From the NCBI GenBank assembly GCA_944384475.1, contig CALWTN010000067.1, positions 1 through 22,402 on the forward strand: DNA of 22,402 nucleotides. Direction: 5' to 3'. The translations under genes and the position numbers were made by a program. The notes below the pieces were generated by a model. It had not been told where the DNA came from and did no database searches. It saw nothing but the letters and a program-made list of their open reading frames with translations. This stretch comes from an uncultured Clostridia bacterium. Its GTDB lineage: Bacteria > Bacillota > Clostridia > Christensenellales > UBA1242. Shown here in pieces: positions 12,522 to 20,304 of this stretch; within the stretch, counting starts at the first letter, position 1, and every line of letters starts with the position of its first letter.

Positions 12522-13080
12522 AAGAGAGCAAATAATTTAAAACTTTAGGAAGAGCCTTGTCGAGGGCTCTTGTATATTCTCGCAATTTTTCTGGCGTATA
12601 TTTGCTGGTTTTTGATTGAGCTTCAACCAGTTTTTTTGCCGTTATGCCCATTTCGTCTACAATTCCTTCGCATAACAAATTGCCCAGGATATAAACATAG
12701 TTTGTTTCATCAATATCGTTAGCGCCTATGATTTGTGGTAATTTGTCGCTGCTTACAATTTCTTCAAAAGCGTAATTTAAGAAAAATTGCAATTTTTCAA
12801 TAGCAAACTCGTTTCCGTTTGCGGCTGCTAAAATTGCCCACTGCATGTATAAATCATAATTTTCTGGAATAAAGCCTTTGACTCCGTCTTTATAATAATA
12901 ACTCATCACGTCTTGCGCAATAGCGTTGCCGTCCATAGCCAACGTGCCAACGTCAGTGATCATATCCAAAAAAGATTTTTTATAAGATTTTGGATTTTGA
13001 AGGCAATCGTTCAAAATTTGTCTAAGTTTTGTAAACCCTTCAAACGCATCTTTTTTTGTAATAAAATCGTTCTTATCCAA
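12520..13080 (-). CDS. Protein with a Sel1-like (TPR-type) repeat region
   Basis: A 186-residue soluble helical protein. Residues about 51-97 (GNAIAQDVMSYYYKDGVKGF, then NYDLYMQWAILAAANGNEFA) resemble one and a half Sel1-like repeats, with the G-x2-A...YYYKDGV and W...AAxxGN..A hallmarks. Such repeats mediate protein-protein contacts. No signal peptide or catalytic motif is visible. The start is TTG 13080, chosen for AAAGGAG 7 nt upstream; no ATG fits. It has its own extended -10 promoter, which overlaps the end of the DUF975-like gene. The binding partner is unknown. Confidence 0.75.
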   Translation of the reverse strand: MDKNDFITKKDAFEGFTKLRQILNDCLQNPKSYKKSFLDMITDVGTLAMDGNAIAQDVMSYYYKDGVKGFIPENYDLYMQWAILAAANGNEFAIEKLQFFLNYAFEEIVSSDKLPQIIGANDIDETNYVYILGNLLCEGIVDEMGITAKKLVEAQSKTSKYTPEKLREYTRALDKALPKVLNYLLS

Positions 13081-13104
13081 TTTTGTTCTCCTTTATCAAG
13101 AACA

Positions 13105-13133
13105 AGTATAGCACATTTTTTAATTTTTGGTAA
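13105..13133 (-). promoter_or_regulatory. Extended -10 promoter of the Sel1-like gene
   Basis: Minus strand: TTACCA (13133-13128), 17-nt spacer ending in TGC, TATACT (13110-13105). The -35 region lies within the last codons of the upstream DUF975-like gene. Confidence 0.7.
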
Positions 13134-13842
13134 CTTTTTTAACACTTCTTTTTTTTATTGTGACCTGTTCTTGCGTTGAAGCCTTAGAATTTTCATAAAG
13201 ACCTGCCAGATATATTTCAAAGAGGGGAAGACTTACCAGCATAATCATAAGAACGGTTGGAACGACAATCAAAATCACTGTTAAAAATATCGGCACGTTG
13301 AAAAACAGAGCGAAAAGATAATAAAGCCCAACGCCTATCGATGCGGCAAGGCAGGCAAGAGCAATCATGCCGAGAGCCATTAAAAAAATCCCAAATTTTT
13401 TTCCATTCGTCATTTGTTTAGACGTGGCAAGAATTTGTTCTATTGAAAGTTGAGGGTTTTCATAGAAAACAAAAGCCGCAAAAGCATAATTTAATGCGTA
13501 TATTATCCCTGGGATAATCAGCAGCAAACCCCAAATCAGCATTCCTGCCATAACGATGATCTTTATGCACAACACTTTCAGCAGCCATTTGAAATCTATA
13601 AATATGCTTTCAAAGCTTGGGCTAGCATTTTGATATGTTTTTAACACATAGCCATAAACGCCAACCTGCATATAACTTGCAACAATAACCGCAAGCGCAA
13701 AACTTAAAAGCGGCATAAAAAGACCTAAAATTACAAAAGTAGCAGCAATCACATTTGCAAGCACAAGGTTGAACCATTTGCCTTTGGTTTTGTTTTGAAT
13801 AGACAGAGTGTCTATTTTTTTCATTTCTTCAACAATTTGCAT
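13120..13842 (-). CDS. DUF975-family-like integral membrane protein
   Basis: A 240-residue protein with five or six membrane segments (about 26-45, 47-67, 88-110, 113-127, 151-180 and 185-210). The layout matches DUF975 proteins common in Firmicutes. There is an N-terminal GKW motif before the first segment, GVYGYVLKTYQNASPSFESIF in the first loop, the LLLIIPGIIYALNYAFAAFV block, then the amphipathic SIEQILATSKQMTNGKKFGIF segment. The C-terminus is basic and cytoplasmic. The molecular role of the family is unknown. The start is ATG 13842, with AAAGGAG 9 nt upstream; the ribosome site can be masked by a leader hairpin. Confidence 0.85.
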   Translation of the reverse strand: MQIVEEMKKIDTLSIQNKTKGKWFNLVLANVIAATFVILGLFMPLLSFALAVIVASYMQVGVYGYVLKTYQNASPSFESIFIDFKWLLKVLCIKIIVMAGMLIWGLLLIIPGIIYALNYAFAAFVFYENPQLSIEQILATSKQMTNGKKFGIFLMALGMIALACLAASIGVGLYYLFALFFNVPIFLTVILIVVPTVLMIMLVSLPLFEIYLAGLYENSKASTQEQVTIKKRSVKKVTKN

Positions 13843-13849
13843 ATTATTT

Positions 13850-13886
13850 TTCTCCTTTATTTTAAAATGCTTAAAAATAAGGAGAA
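13850..13886 (-). promoter_or_regulatory. Leader hairpin that would mask the Shine-Dalgarno site of the DUF975-like gene
   Basis: In the minus-strand transcript TTCTCCTT (13886-13879) can pair with AAGGAGAA (13857-13850), the ribosome site itself. A second stem TTTTAA/TTAAAA is stacked inside, separated by a two-base internal loop. The structure is fully contained in the leader, which suggests translational control. Confidence 0.5.
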
Positions 13887-13891
13887 TATAC

Positions 13892-13917
13892 AAAAAAACT
13901 CACGCTGATCGTGAGTT
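13892..13917 (-). terminator. Terminator of the GNAT gene
   Basis: Minus strand: AACTCACG, loop ATCAG, CGTGAGTT, then a T run. It overlaps the GNAT stop codon. Confidence 0.9.
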
Positions 13918-14533
13918 ATATTCTGGTTTCAAGTAAAAAGTCACTGGCAATATTTTTTAACTTGCGCTTAAATGGCAAAATTAATTTGTTGTCTATGGCA
14001 GGGGCTATAAATTTAAGAGTTATGCGCTGCTGATCTGTTCCAACGCATGGCAGATTGTTGATGTTGGCGTTTTTAATATCTTCAACAGAATTTGGTTTGA
14101 ATGCCGTGATGTAAAGATAGGTTGTAAAGCCCGCCCTTATAAAGAAACCTGCAGAAGTGGCGGAGGAGCGAACTTTAATCCTGTTAAATTTTGCATTTTT
14201 CAAACTTTTGGTTATTTCTTCAAGCAACAGTGTTGCAATGCCTGCGTCACGGAGTTTGTAGTCCACAGCAATCACTGGCAAAAACACTTCGCTTGGCTTT
14301 TCTTTGTCAACCATTGCGATAACGCAGCCCACAACCTTATCTTCCAGCTCTGCAAAATACTGCAATTTAAACTTGCTGTTTAAATTATCCACCATAGTTT
14401 GATAGATTTCATGCATAGGCAAAAAAGCGCTGGCTTCTGTTTGGGTCATGTGTAAAAAAGATTTTTTGAAAAATTCAAACGATTCTCGCACTTGCAAAAT
14501 ATTGCGAATTTGCTTTATTTTTAGTCCTTTCAT
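13916..14533 (-). CDS. GNAT-family N-acetyltransferase
   Basis: A 205-residue protein. The acetyl-CoA-binding motif A is PVIAVDYKLRDAGIATLLLEEI (about 86-107; the RDAGIA loop corresponds to R/Q-x2-G-x-G/A). Motif B is AGFFIRAGFTTY (128-139). The N-terminal helices and the C-terminal 60 residues (basic, KRKLKNIA) are outside the core and may determine the substrate, which I cannot identify. The ATG at 14533 is exactly 6 nt behind TATAAT with no ribosome site, so the mRNA is probably leaderless. It is divergent from glmS, with a shared 89-bp promoter region, and has its own terminator. Confidence 0.88.
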   Translation of the reverse strand: MKGLKIKQIRNILQVRESFEFFKKSFLHMTQTEASAFLPMHEIYQTMVDNLNSKFKLQYFAELEDKVVGCVIAMVDKEKPSEVFLPVIAVDYKLRDAGIATLLLEEITKSLKNAKFNRIKVRSSATSAGFFIRAGFTTYLYITAFKPNSVEDIKNANINNLPCVGTDQQRITLKFIAPAIDNKLILPFKRKLKNIASDFLLETRI

Positions 14534-14539
14534 AAAAAT

Positions 14540-14568
14540 ATTATATCAAATTGCCAAATTTTTACAAA
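14540..14568 (-). promoter_or_regulatory. GNAT promoter, leaderless
   Basis: Minus strand: TTTGTA (14568-14563), 17-nt spacer ending in TGA, TATAAT (14545-14540), then 6 nt to ATG 14533. Confidence 0.8.
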
Positions 14569-14574
14569 ATAAAA

Positions 14575-14604
14575 TTCACGTGAAAAAACGAATTTACATA
14601 ATAT
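14575..14604 (+). promoter_or_regulatory. Possible glmS promoter
   Basis: TTCACG (14575-14580), 18-nt spacer, TAATAT (14599-14604). The resulting leader would be short and carries GGAGG before ATG 14623. There is no room for a glmS ribozyme. Confidence 0.4.
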
Positions 14605-14622
14605 GCACTATGGAGGCAAATT

Positions 14623-16389
14623 ATGTGTGGAATTGTTGGAATTGTCAGTGATAAAAATTGCTGCGATTACATATTTGACGGGTTAAGGCTTGTCCAATAT
14701 CGAGGCTATGATTCTGTTGGTATTTGTCAAAAAGACGGGATGCAACTTAAAATCGACAAGGCTAAGGGAACGATTGAAAAACTTGTGCAAAAGGTTGAGC
14801 CTCTGCAAGACACTAAGGTTGCAATCGGGCATACCAGATGGGCTACGCACGGCAGCGTTTGTGAAAGAAACGCTCATCCTATTGAGGGCAAAAACAGAGA
14901 ATGGGTGGTTGTTCATAATGGTATAATTGAAAATTATCAAACCTTGATGTGCGAGATGCAAAAGGAAGGCGAAGTGTTTAAAACGCAAACCGACACAGAG
15001 ATTATCGCAAATTTGCTTTCGTTTAACAATTATCAAAACCCTATTGAAAATTTGATTTGGGCGGTGAGAAAGTTGCAGGGCAGCTATGCAATTTGCGCAG
15101 TTAAAAAAGAGCAAGAAAACTGCATATATGCCGCAAAATACAAAAGCCCGCTGTATGCCTTTTGTAATCAAGACATCGCTATGCTTGCCAGCGATCCTAT
15201 ATGTTTTCCAGAGGGCGATTACTACAAACTTGAAGACGGCGAACTTTGCGAGGTCAAAAAAGGCGAAATAAAATTTTTTAACATGCATGGCGAGCAAATC
15301 CAAAAGCAACAACTCAAATATCAAAAAATCAGGGTTATGGCGGATAAAGGCAGCTATCAGCACTATATGTTAAAAGAAATTTACGAAACGCCTGAGGCTT
15401 TGGAAAGGTTGATTAAAAATTTTGTAAATTTTGATTTTAAAAAACTTGCAAAGTATAAATTTAAAAAAGTTAAACTTATCGGTTGCGGAACGGCATATCA
15501 TTCATGTTTAATGGGCGCAAGATATTTTATCAAATATTTGCATGTTGATGCAGAAGCAATTTTTGCAAGTGAGTTTAGATATGATGATTATGTGATAAAT
15601 CCGCAAACGTTGTGCATTTTTGTCAGCCAAAGCGGCGAAACGGCAGACACTATCGCTGCGCTTGAAAAGGCAAAACGCAAAAGAGCCAAAATTATTTCAA
15701 TGACCAATGTGCCTTACAGCACGATTGCATCGCTCAGTGACGTTGTTCTTCCAATCAGCGCAGGTGTCGAAATTGCCGTTGCCTCTACAAAAGCATACAG
15801 TTGTCAAGTGGCGGGGCTTTATTTGCTTGTGATGGCACTTAAAGGCGAAAAACATTTCAACAGGGCTATAAAACAAGTGCAAGAAGTTATTTTGGCGAGT
15901 AAAAACTTTTTTGTGAACATGTCTGCCTTTGCAGAAGACATTTCGCAAAAAGAAAAGGTGCTTTTTATAGGCAAAGGTTGCGACTATATAACGGCGCTGG
16001 AAGCAGCGTTAAAGCTTAAAGAAACAACGTATATAAATTGCAGCGCTCTGGCGTCAGGGGAACTAAAACACGGCACGCTTTCTTTGATAGAAAACAAAAC
16101 TCCGCTTATAGTTATTTCCACAAATAAAAAAGTGCATGACAAAGTGATGAACAGCGCCTTAGAGGCGAAGAGTCGAGGGGCTAAACTTTACTTAATTTCC
16201 TTTAAACCGCCTAAGATTTGCGAGCTTGAAAATTTTGATTTTTGCCTTTCCTTGCCCAAAGTTTGTCAACCTCTTTTATGCATACTTGCAATCATACCGC
16301 TGCAACTTTTAAGCTATAATGTTGCCCTGTTGCGAGGGCTTGATCCCGACAAACCAAGAAATTTGGCAAAGAGTGTAACAGTTGAATAA
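14623..16389 (+). CDS. glmS: Glutamine-fructose-6-phosphate aminotransferase (isomerising)
   Basis: A 588-residue cytoplasmic enzyme that makes glucosamine-6-phosphate from fructose-6-phosphate and glutamine for peptidoglycan precursors. The N-terminal Ntn glutaminase has catalytic Cys2 (MCGIVGIV), YRGYDSVGI (26-34) and HTRWATHG (70-77). Two SIS sugar-isomerase domains follow, with IGCGTAYHSCLMGARYF, FVSQSGETADTIAALEKAK, ASTKAYSCQ, LASGELKHGTLSLIE and the C-terminal LLRGLDPDKPRNLAKSVTVE, the last typical of GlmS. It is slightly shorter than the usual 600-610 residues. The ribosome site GGAGG is 7 nt before ATG 14623. Unlike in many Bacillota, there is no glmS ribozyme upstream. No terminator follows; 0A-like boxes begin two bases after the stop codon. 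Confidence 0.97.
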   Translation: MCGIVGIVSDKNCCDYIFDGLRLVQYRGYDSVGICQKDGMQLKIDKAKGTIEKLVQKVEPLQDTKVAIGHTRWATHGSVCERNAHPIEGKNREWVVVHNGIIENYQTLMCEMQKEGEVFKTQTDTEIIANLLSFNNYQNPIENLIWAVRKLQGSYAICAVKKEQENCIYAAKYKSPLYAFCNQDIAMLASDPICFPEGDYYKLEDGELCEVKKGEIKFFNMHGEQIQKQQLKYQKIRVMADKGSYQHYMLKEIYETPEALERLIKNFVNFDFKKLAKYKFKKVKLIGCGTAYHSCLMGARYFIKYLHVDAEAIFASEFRYDDYVINPQTLCIFVSQSGETADTIAALEKAKRKRAKIISMTNVPYSTIASLSDVVLPISAGVEIAVASTKAYSCQVAGLYLLVMALKGEKHFNRAIKQVQEVILASKNFFVNMSAFAEDISQKEKVLFIGKGCDYITALEAALKLKETTYINCSALASGELKHGTLSLIENKTPLIVISTNKKVHDKVMNSALEAKSRGAKLYLISFKPPKICELENFDFCLSLPKVCQPLLCILAIIPLQLLSYNVALLRGLDPDKPRNLAKSVTVE

Positions 16390-16390
16390 C

Positions 16391-16410
16391 TTTGTCGAAT
16401 TTTGTTGAAT
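16391..16410 (+). promoter_or_regulatory. Tandem 0A-like boxes upstream of the 59-residue gene
   Basis: TTTGTCGAAT (16391-16400) is followed directly by TTTGTTGAAT (16401-16410), two direct 10-bp repeats differing at one base. The first contains TTGTCGAA. They end 6 bp upstream of the -35 element of the next promoter, a placement typical of activator sites. Confidence 0.55.
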
Positions 16411-16416
16411 TTTACC

Positions 16417-16445
16417 TTGACTTTTTATTTACTAAATGTTAGAAT
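16417..16445 (+). promoter_or_regulatory. Consensus promoter of the 59-residue gene
   Basis: TTGACT (16417-16422), 17-nt spacer ending in TGT, TAGAAT (16440-16445). A short leader with AAGGAGG follows. Confidence 0.85.
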
Positions 16446-16472
16446 TAAACCACTTTTTTAAGGAGGAAAATA

Positions 16473-16652
16473 ATGGTTAAAAGAAAAAAAGGCGACAGCA
16501 GAAAAACTATGGATTTAAGAAGAGCTCCTCTTGTTGAAACTTTAGACGACAGTTGTTTGAAAGAATATTTAGAGCGCTATCCAGAAGATGTTGAAATGGT
16601 TAAAAATTTTCCAGAATACAGCAATAAAAGCAATAAAATAAGACTTTTGTAA
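16473..16652 (+). CDS. Small basic protein, 59 residues, unknown function
   Basis: The gene starts at ATG 16473 with a perfect AAGGAGG 7 nt upstream, behind a near-consensus promoter. The protein has a basic N-terminus (MVKRKKGDSRK, 1-11), an RR pair and an acidic central helix (LKEYLERYPEDVEMV). It ends in a short basic tail (NKSNKIRLL). It has one cysteine, no membrane span and no recognised family. The strong expression signals and tandem 0A-like boxes suggest regulated, abundant expression. The next gene starts 32 nt downstream without its own ribosome site, so the two may be cotranscribed. Confidence 0.75.
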   Translation: MVKRKKGDSRKTMDLRRAPLVETLDDSCLKEYLERYPEDVEMVKNFPEYSNKSNKIRLL

Positions 16653-16684
16653 ACAAAAATAAATTTAGAAGCATATAAAAAGTC

Positions 16685-17503
16685 ATGAGAAAATATTTTA
16701 AAGTTTCTGATGACTTTTTTTCTATTATGCAATCGTATTTGCCAACAATCAAAAGTTATAAGCACATTTCGACGGGTTGGACAAATTTTGTGTTCATCGC
16801 AAAAGCAAAAAATGGAAAGTTTGTGTTTCGCTTTCCAAGAAACCATTTTTTTAGCGAGGCGCTTGAAAAAGAGTGCCAATTTTTGGCAGAGTTTAATAAT
16901 TCTTTTCCTGATGCAAAAGTGCCGCAAATCAAGCTGTTAAATTTTAAAGGCAGGCCTTTTTCAGTCTATCCATATATAAACGGAAAGCCTCTTTCACAAT
17001 GCAAATTATCCAAGCGAAACAAAAAGAGGTTGGCTGAGGATGTGCTTTGCTTTTTAAATCAACTCGGGCAATTTTCGCCGACAATGAAACTTGAAAGGAC
17101 TTCGCAGTTTTTGCGCAGGCTTGCAAAGGTGAGCGGCGAAGGTGATTACGACCTCAAAAAACACCTCGCTTTAATAAAGGCAGAGGGCAGAGGTTTGGTT
17201 TTGACGCATGGCGATTTAAACCCAGGTAATATTTTAATAAGCAAGGGCAGGGTTGTTTGCATCTTTGATTTTGCTTTTGTCAGTTATTCATCAAAACTTG
17301 ATGACATTGCCCGGCTGATAGGCAGATTGGGCGAAGATTATTTTGATTATTTTGCCAAGCAATTTAAAAGCGTTTATGGAACTGATCTCTCTCGCAAACA
17401 AATTGATGATTTAATTTCTGTTTGGGACTACGTTGAACAAAAATATGTGCAGTATATCAAAGCGAAACATCCCGATATTGTTCTTCCATCCAAATTTTCT
17501 TAG
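16685..17503 (+). CDS. APH/choline-kinase-family phosphotransferase
   Basis: A 272-residue protein kinase-like phosphotransferase. The N-lobe has GWTNFVFIAKAKNGKFVFRFPR (31-52). Brenner's catalytic motif HGDLNPGN is at 175-182 (Asp177 catalytic, Asn182 metal). The metal-binding Asp195 is in IFDFAF. The C-lobe contains LDDIARLIGR. The family includes aminoglycoside and macrolide phosphotransferases, choline and homoserine kinases and fructosamine kinases; the substrate here cannot be told from sequence. There is no ribosome site at ATG 16685, but a TATAAA lies 5 nt before it. The last 47 bases overlap the convergent zeta-toxin-like gene. Confidence 0.9.
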   Translation: MRKYFKVSDDFFSIMQSYLPTIKSYKHISTGWTNFVFIAKAKNGKFVFRFPRNHFFSEALEKECQFLAEFNNSFPDAKVPQIKLLNFKGRPFSVYPYINGKPLSQCKLSKRNKKRLAEDVLCFLNQLGQFSPTMKLERTSQFLRRLAKVSGEGDYDLKKHLALIKAEGRGLVLTHGDLNPGNILISKGRVVCIFDFAFVSYSSKLDDIARLIGRLGEDYFDYFAKQFKSVYGTDLSRKQIDDLISVWDYVEQKYVQYIKAKHPDIVLPSKFS

Positions 17504-18275
17504 CCGATAGAAGTTGTGGCTCTGTAAAAGAAACTTTTTGTATGCTTTTTCTCGATTTTGTAAATTGCCTAAACGCCTTTTTGCTGCTGCCAAAAAATAC
17601 AGGCTGTTTGTCAAAAGCCGACCAAACAACGCAATCAAAAGTATATTTCTTTGTAAGATATTTAAAGGAACTGACCAATGTTTTGTCAAAATAATTTGCT
17701 GATTTATCAGCAGTGATTCTTTTGGCGGTGCGATGGCGCTTTAAGATAAAAATATCGCTTATAATTTTGTTTACTGCCATAATATGAAAAAAATGCTTGT
17801 ATTTTTGATTATTTATTTCAAAAAAAACATAATTTTCAAATTTTTTATCTAAAAGTGAGAGTTCTAAAATAATATCATATGATTTTTCAAAAGCAAATTT
17901 AAGCACCCAAATTAAAACTTTTAGTGCAAAGCCATTTGTGATTTCTCTAAAATTTTCGTTGTCTTTTAATTTTTGATAGTCAGGATGAAAACAGGCAAAA
18001 TTTCGCACAGCGATGTGTAAAGGCTTGATGTTTTTGATGTCGCAAAAGTGATTTGCTGCTTGCAACAGTTGAGAGGTTTTACCCGAACCGCTTTGACCTG
18101 TCAGCCTAAAAAAAACCGAATTTTTTGTGCAACCTTTGCTATAAAAATCAAACGCTTTTTGTGCTTGACAAAACACGGTTACATCGTCTGTTGAATCCTT
18201 CCACATGCTTTTGCAGGCAAAGCTGTAGGCGTTAAAAAAATGCTCCATCTGTGTTATGTATTCACAGTGAAGCAT
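17457..18275 (-). CDS. Zeta-toxin-like P-loop kinase
   Basis: A 272-residue protein with a helical N-terminal part of about 50 residues, then Walker A LTGQSGSGKTSQL (58-70). The segment RNFACFHPDY (91-100) resembles the 'HPxY' region after the substrate Asp/Arg of zeta toxins and UDP-GlcNAc kinases. ILELSLLD (136-143) occupies the Walker B place. Zeta proteins phosphorylate UDP-N-acetylglucosamine and act as toxins. No epsilon antitoxin gene is beside it, so it may be a solitary house-keeping or phage-defence kinase. It starts 5 nt after the ABC gene stop and has no ribosome site, implying translational coupling to the exporter operon. It overlaps the convergent phosphotransferase gene at its 3' end. 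Confidence 0.72.
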   Translation of the reverse strand: MLHCEYITQMEHFFNAYSFACKSMWKDSTDDVTVFCQAQKAFDFYSKGCTKNSVFFRLTGQSGSGKTSQLLQAANHFCDIKNIKPLHIAVRNFACFHPDYQKLKDNENFREITNGFALKVLIWVLKFAFEKSYDIILELSLLDKKFENYVFFEINNQKYKHFFHIMAVNKIISDIFILKRHRTAKRITADKSANYFDKTLVSSFKYLTKKYTFDCVVWSAFDKQPVFFGSSKKAFRQFTKSRKSIQKVSFTEPQLLSAKKIWMEEQYRDVSL

Positions 18276-18280
18276 TTTGG

Positions 18281-20296
18281 TTAATAGTTGCTGAATTGTG
18301 AGTTGTAAAGGTTGTAGTAAAAGCCTTTTTTAGCAATCAGTTCTTTATGGCTGCCTTGCTCTATAATGTTGCCTTTATTCATAACCAAAATCACATCTGA
18401 TGAAGTTATCGTTGAAAGTCTGTGTGCAACAACAAAGCTTGTTTTGCCAGCCATCATTTTGTTAAATGCCGTTTGAATTGCAATTTCAGTGCGGGTGTCT
18501 ATGTTGCTGGTGGCTTCATCTAAAATTAACATAGGTGGATGCATCAGCATAAGCCTTGCAATGCACAAAAGTTGCTTTTGACCTTGCGAAAGGTTGTCGC
18601 CATTTTGGTTTATTTGAGTGTTGTAACCTTCTGGCATAGTTTGAATAAAGAAATCAGCGCCTGCGTTTTTTGCAGCCCTTCGCACTTCTGCGTCAGTTGC
18701 GTTAGGTTTGCCATAGGCTATGTTGTCACGTATAGAGGCGTTAAACAGCCAAGTTTCTTGCAGCACCATGCCAAATTGTTTTCTCAAACTTTGCCGCTTT
18801 ACGGTGCGAATATCTTTGCCGCTTACTTCAATGCTGCCAGAATTTACATCGTAGAAGCGCATCAAAAGGTTGATGAGTGTGCTTTTTCCGCAACCGGTTG
18901 GCCCAACTATGGCAATTTTTTGACCTTTTGAAACGGTTAGGTTTAAGTTGGTTATAAGTTTTTTGCCAGCCACGTATGAGAACTCCACATTTTTAAATGC
19001 CACATTGCCAGTGCAGCGTTTGAGAGATGGCAGATTTGCGTCACTGATTTCATCTGGTATGTCCAAAACGGCAAACATTCTTGCAGACGACGCAAATGCA
19101 GCTTGGATGTCAGAAAACACTTCGGTTATGGCGTTAAACGGCCTTGTATATCTGTTGGCGTAGGAGAGAAGAGTTGACACCGTGCCAATGGTTAAAATTC
19201 CGTCCATAGCATAGAAGCATCCCATAAGCGCAACGGCAGCATAGAGCAAGCCGTTTAAAAATCTTGAAGTAGGTGCGGTGAGCGTTGAGAAAAACATCGA
19301 TTTTCTAGAACTATCTTGCAGTTTTTTGTTTATATCATCAAAACGCTGTATCGAACGACTTTCATATTCAAACGCTTTGACAATCTTTTGATTGCCGATA
19401 AGCTCTACAAATGTCCCCGACATATCGCCAAGCTCTTTGGCCTGCCTTTTAAAAAGCTTGTTGGTTTTTCTAGCGATATAAAGCGAAACGAGCAGTGAAA
19501 TAGGGGTTGCGCAAACAATCACTGCGGCGATTGGAACGTTGATCATAAATATAAACACGACAGTCATAACAATGGTTGAAAAGCAGTCAAAAAATGTTGT
19601 AAGCCCAGTCACGAAACCATCGGTGATGTTTTCAATATCGTTTACCATTCTGCTTTGCAAATCGCCGTGGCTTGAGCCGTCAATGATTTTAAGCGGCACT
19701 TTGTTAAACTTTTTAAACATGTCATTGTGCATCTGCTCTTCCATCTTATATGAAAGATCGTTTGCGGTCTTGTTTGTAAGCCATTTCAGCACAGCGAATG
19801 CGACTATGCAGCCGATAAGCAAAAGTATGTATTTTAAAAGCATGTCGAAATTGACGTTGCCTTGCCCGACTATATGATCTATGCCCCGACCGATTAAAAG
19901 TGGGATTGAAATTTCAAACAGCGTGTTTGCAAAACCAAAAAACAGTGAAAGAGCAAACAAATACCAGTGTTTTTTAGCATATTTTAAAACTCGTAAAAAG
20001 GTGGTGCGCTTTTTAGGTTTTTTAATGTTTGCGACACGTTCAATTTTTTTGCCGCCGCTGTCTAAAATGATTTCGCTGTCGGTGACACGAAGTTGTTTTT
20101 CTTCGCTTTCGGTGTAGCTTTTATTACTCTCTTGCCACAACGATGCAGGCAAAGCTGTTGGCGTGATTATATTTTTTGTAGGTTGAATTTTTTCAGGGTT
20201 GTTGAAAGAAGGCTTAGGAAGTGAAGCGATTGCTTTTTGCAATTTCCTAAACTGTTTTTCATCCTTTTTAGTTGTCGGTGGGATTCTTTTTTTCAT
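18281..20296 (-). CDS. ABC exporter half-transporter, catalytically complete NBD, N-terminal extension
   Basis: A 671-residue type IV ABC exporter half with a hydrophilic N-terminal extension (about 1-108) rich in Lys, Pro and Ser. Six membrane segments lie at about 110-400, and the NBD at about 430-671. Walker A is GPTGCGKST (465-473), the Q-loop is LQETWLF, the signature is LSQGQ (569-573), Walker B is ILDEATSN with Glu594, and the H-loop is AHRLST with His625. The catalytic Glu and His are intact, but the signature departs from LSGGQ. In heterodimeric exporters (LmrCD, BmrCD, TM287/288) this pattern marks the consensus-site subunit. It pairs with the gene at 20305, 8 bp upstream, to export drugs or lipids. 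The start ATG 20296 has GAGGAAAG just before it. Confidence 0.95.
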   Translation of the reverse strand: MKKRIPPTTKKDEKQFRKLQKAIASLPKPSFNNPEKIQPTKNIITPTALPASLWQESNKSYTESEEKQLRVTDSEIILDSGGKKIERVANIKKPKKRTTFLRVLKYAKKHWYLFALSLFFGFANTLFEISIPLLIGRGIDHIVGQGNVNFDMLLKYILLLIGCIVAFAVLKWLTNKTANDLSYKMEEQMHNDMFKKFNKVPLKIIDGSSHGDLQSRMVNDIENITDGFVTGLTTFFDCFSTIVMTVVFIFMINVPIAAVIVCATPISLLVSLYIARKTNKLFKRQAKELGDMSGTFVELIGNQKIVKAFEYESRSIQRFDDINKKLQDSSRKSMFFSTLTAPTSRFLNGLLYAAVALMGCFYAMDGILTIGTVSTLLSYANRYTRPFNAITEVFSDIQAAFASSARMFAVLDIPDEISDANLPSLKRCTGNVAFKNVEFSYVAGKKLITNLNLTVSKGQKIAIVGPTGCGKSTLINLLMRFYDVNSGSIEVSGKDIRTVKRQSLRKQFGMVLQETWLFNASIRDNIAYGKPNATDAEVRRAAKNAGADFFIQTMPEGYNTQINQNGDNLSQGQKQLLCIARLMLMHPPMLILDEATSNIDTRTEIAIQTAFNKMMAGKTSFVVAHRLSTITSSDVILVMNKGNIIEQGSHKELIAKKGFYYNLYNSQFSNY

Positions 20297-20304
20297 CTTT
20301 CCTC

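Noticed and set aside
14534..14622. glmS ribozyme/riboswitch
   Set aside because: The intergenic space is only 89 bp and is filled by divergent promoters and a ribosome site; no ribozyme core is visible.
14683..15363. A 226-codon open frame antisense to glmS
   Set aside because: It lies wholly within the well-supported glmS gene, has no ribosome site and its translation has no recognisable domain. It is a by-product of glmS codon use.
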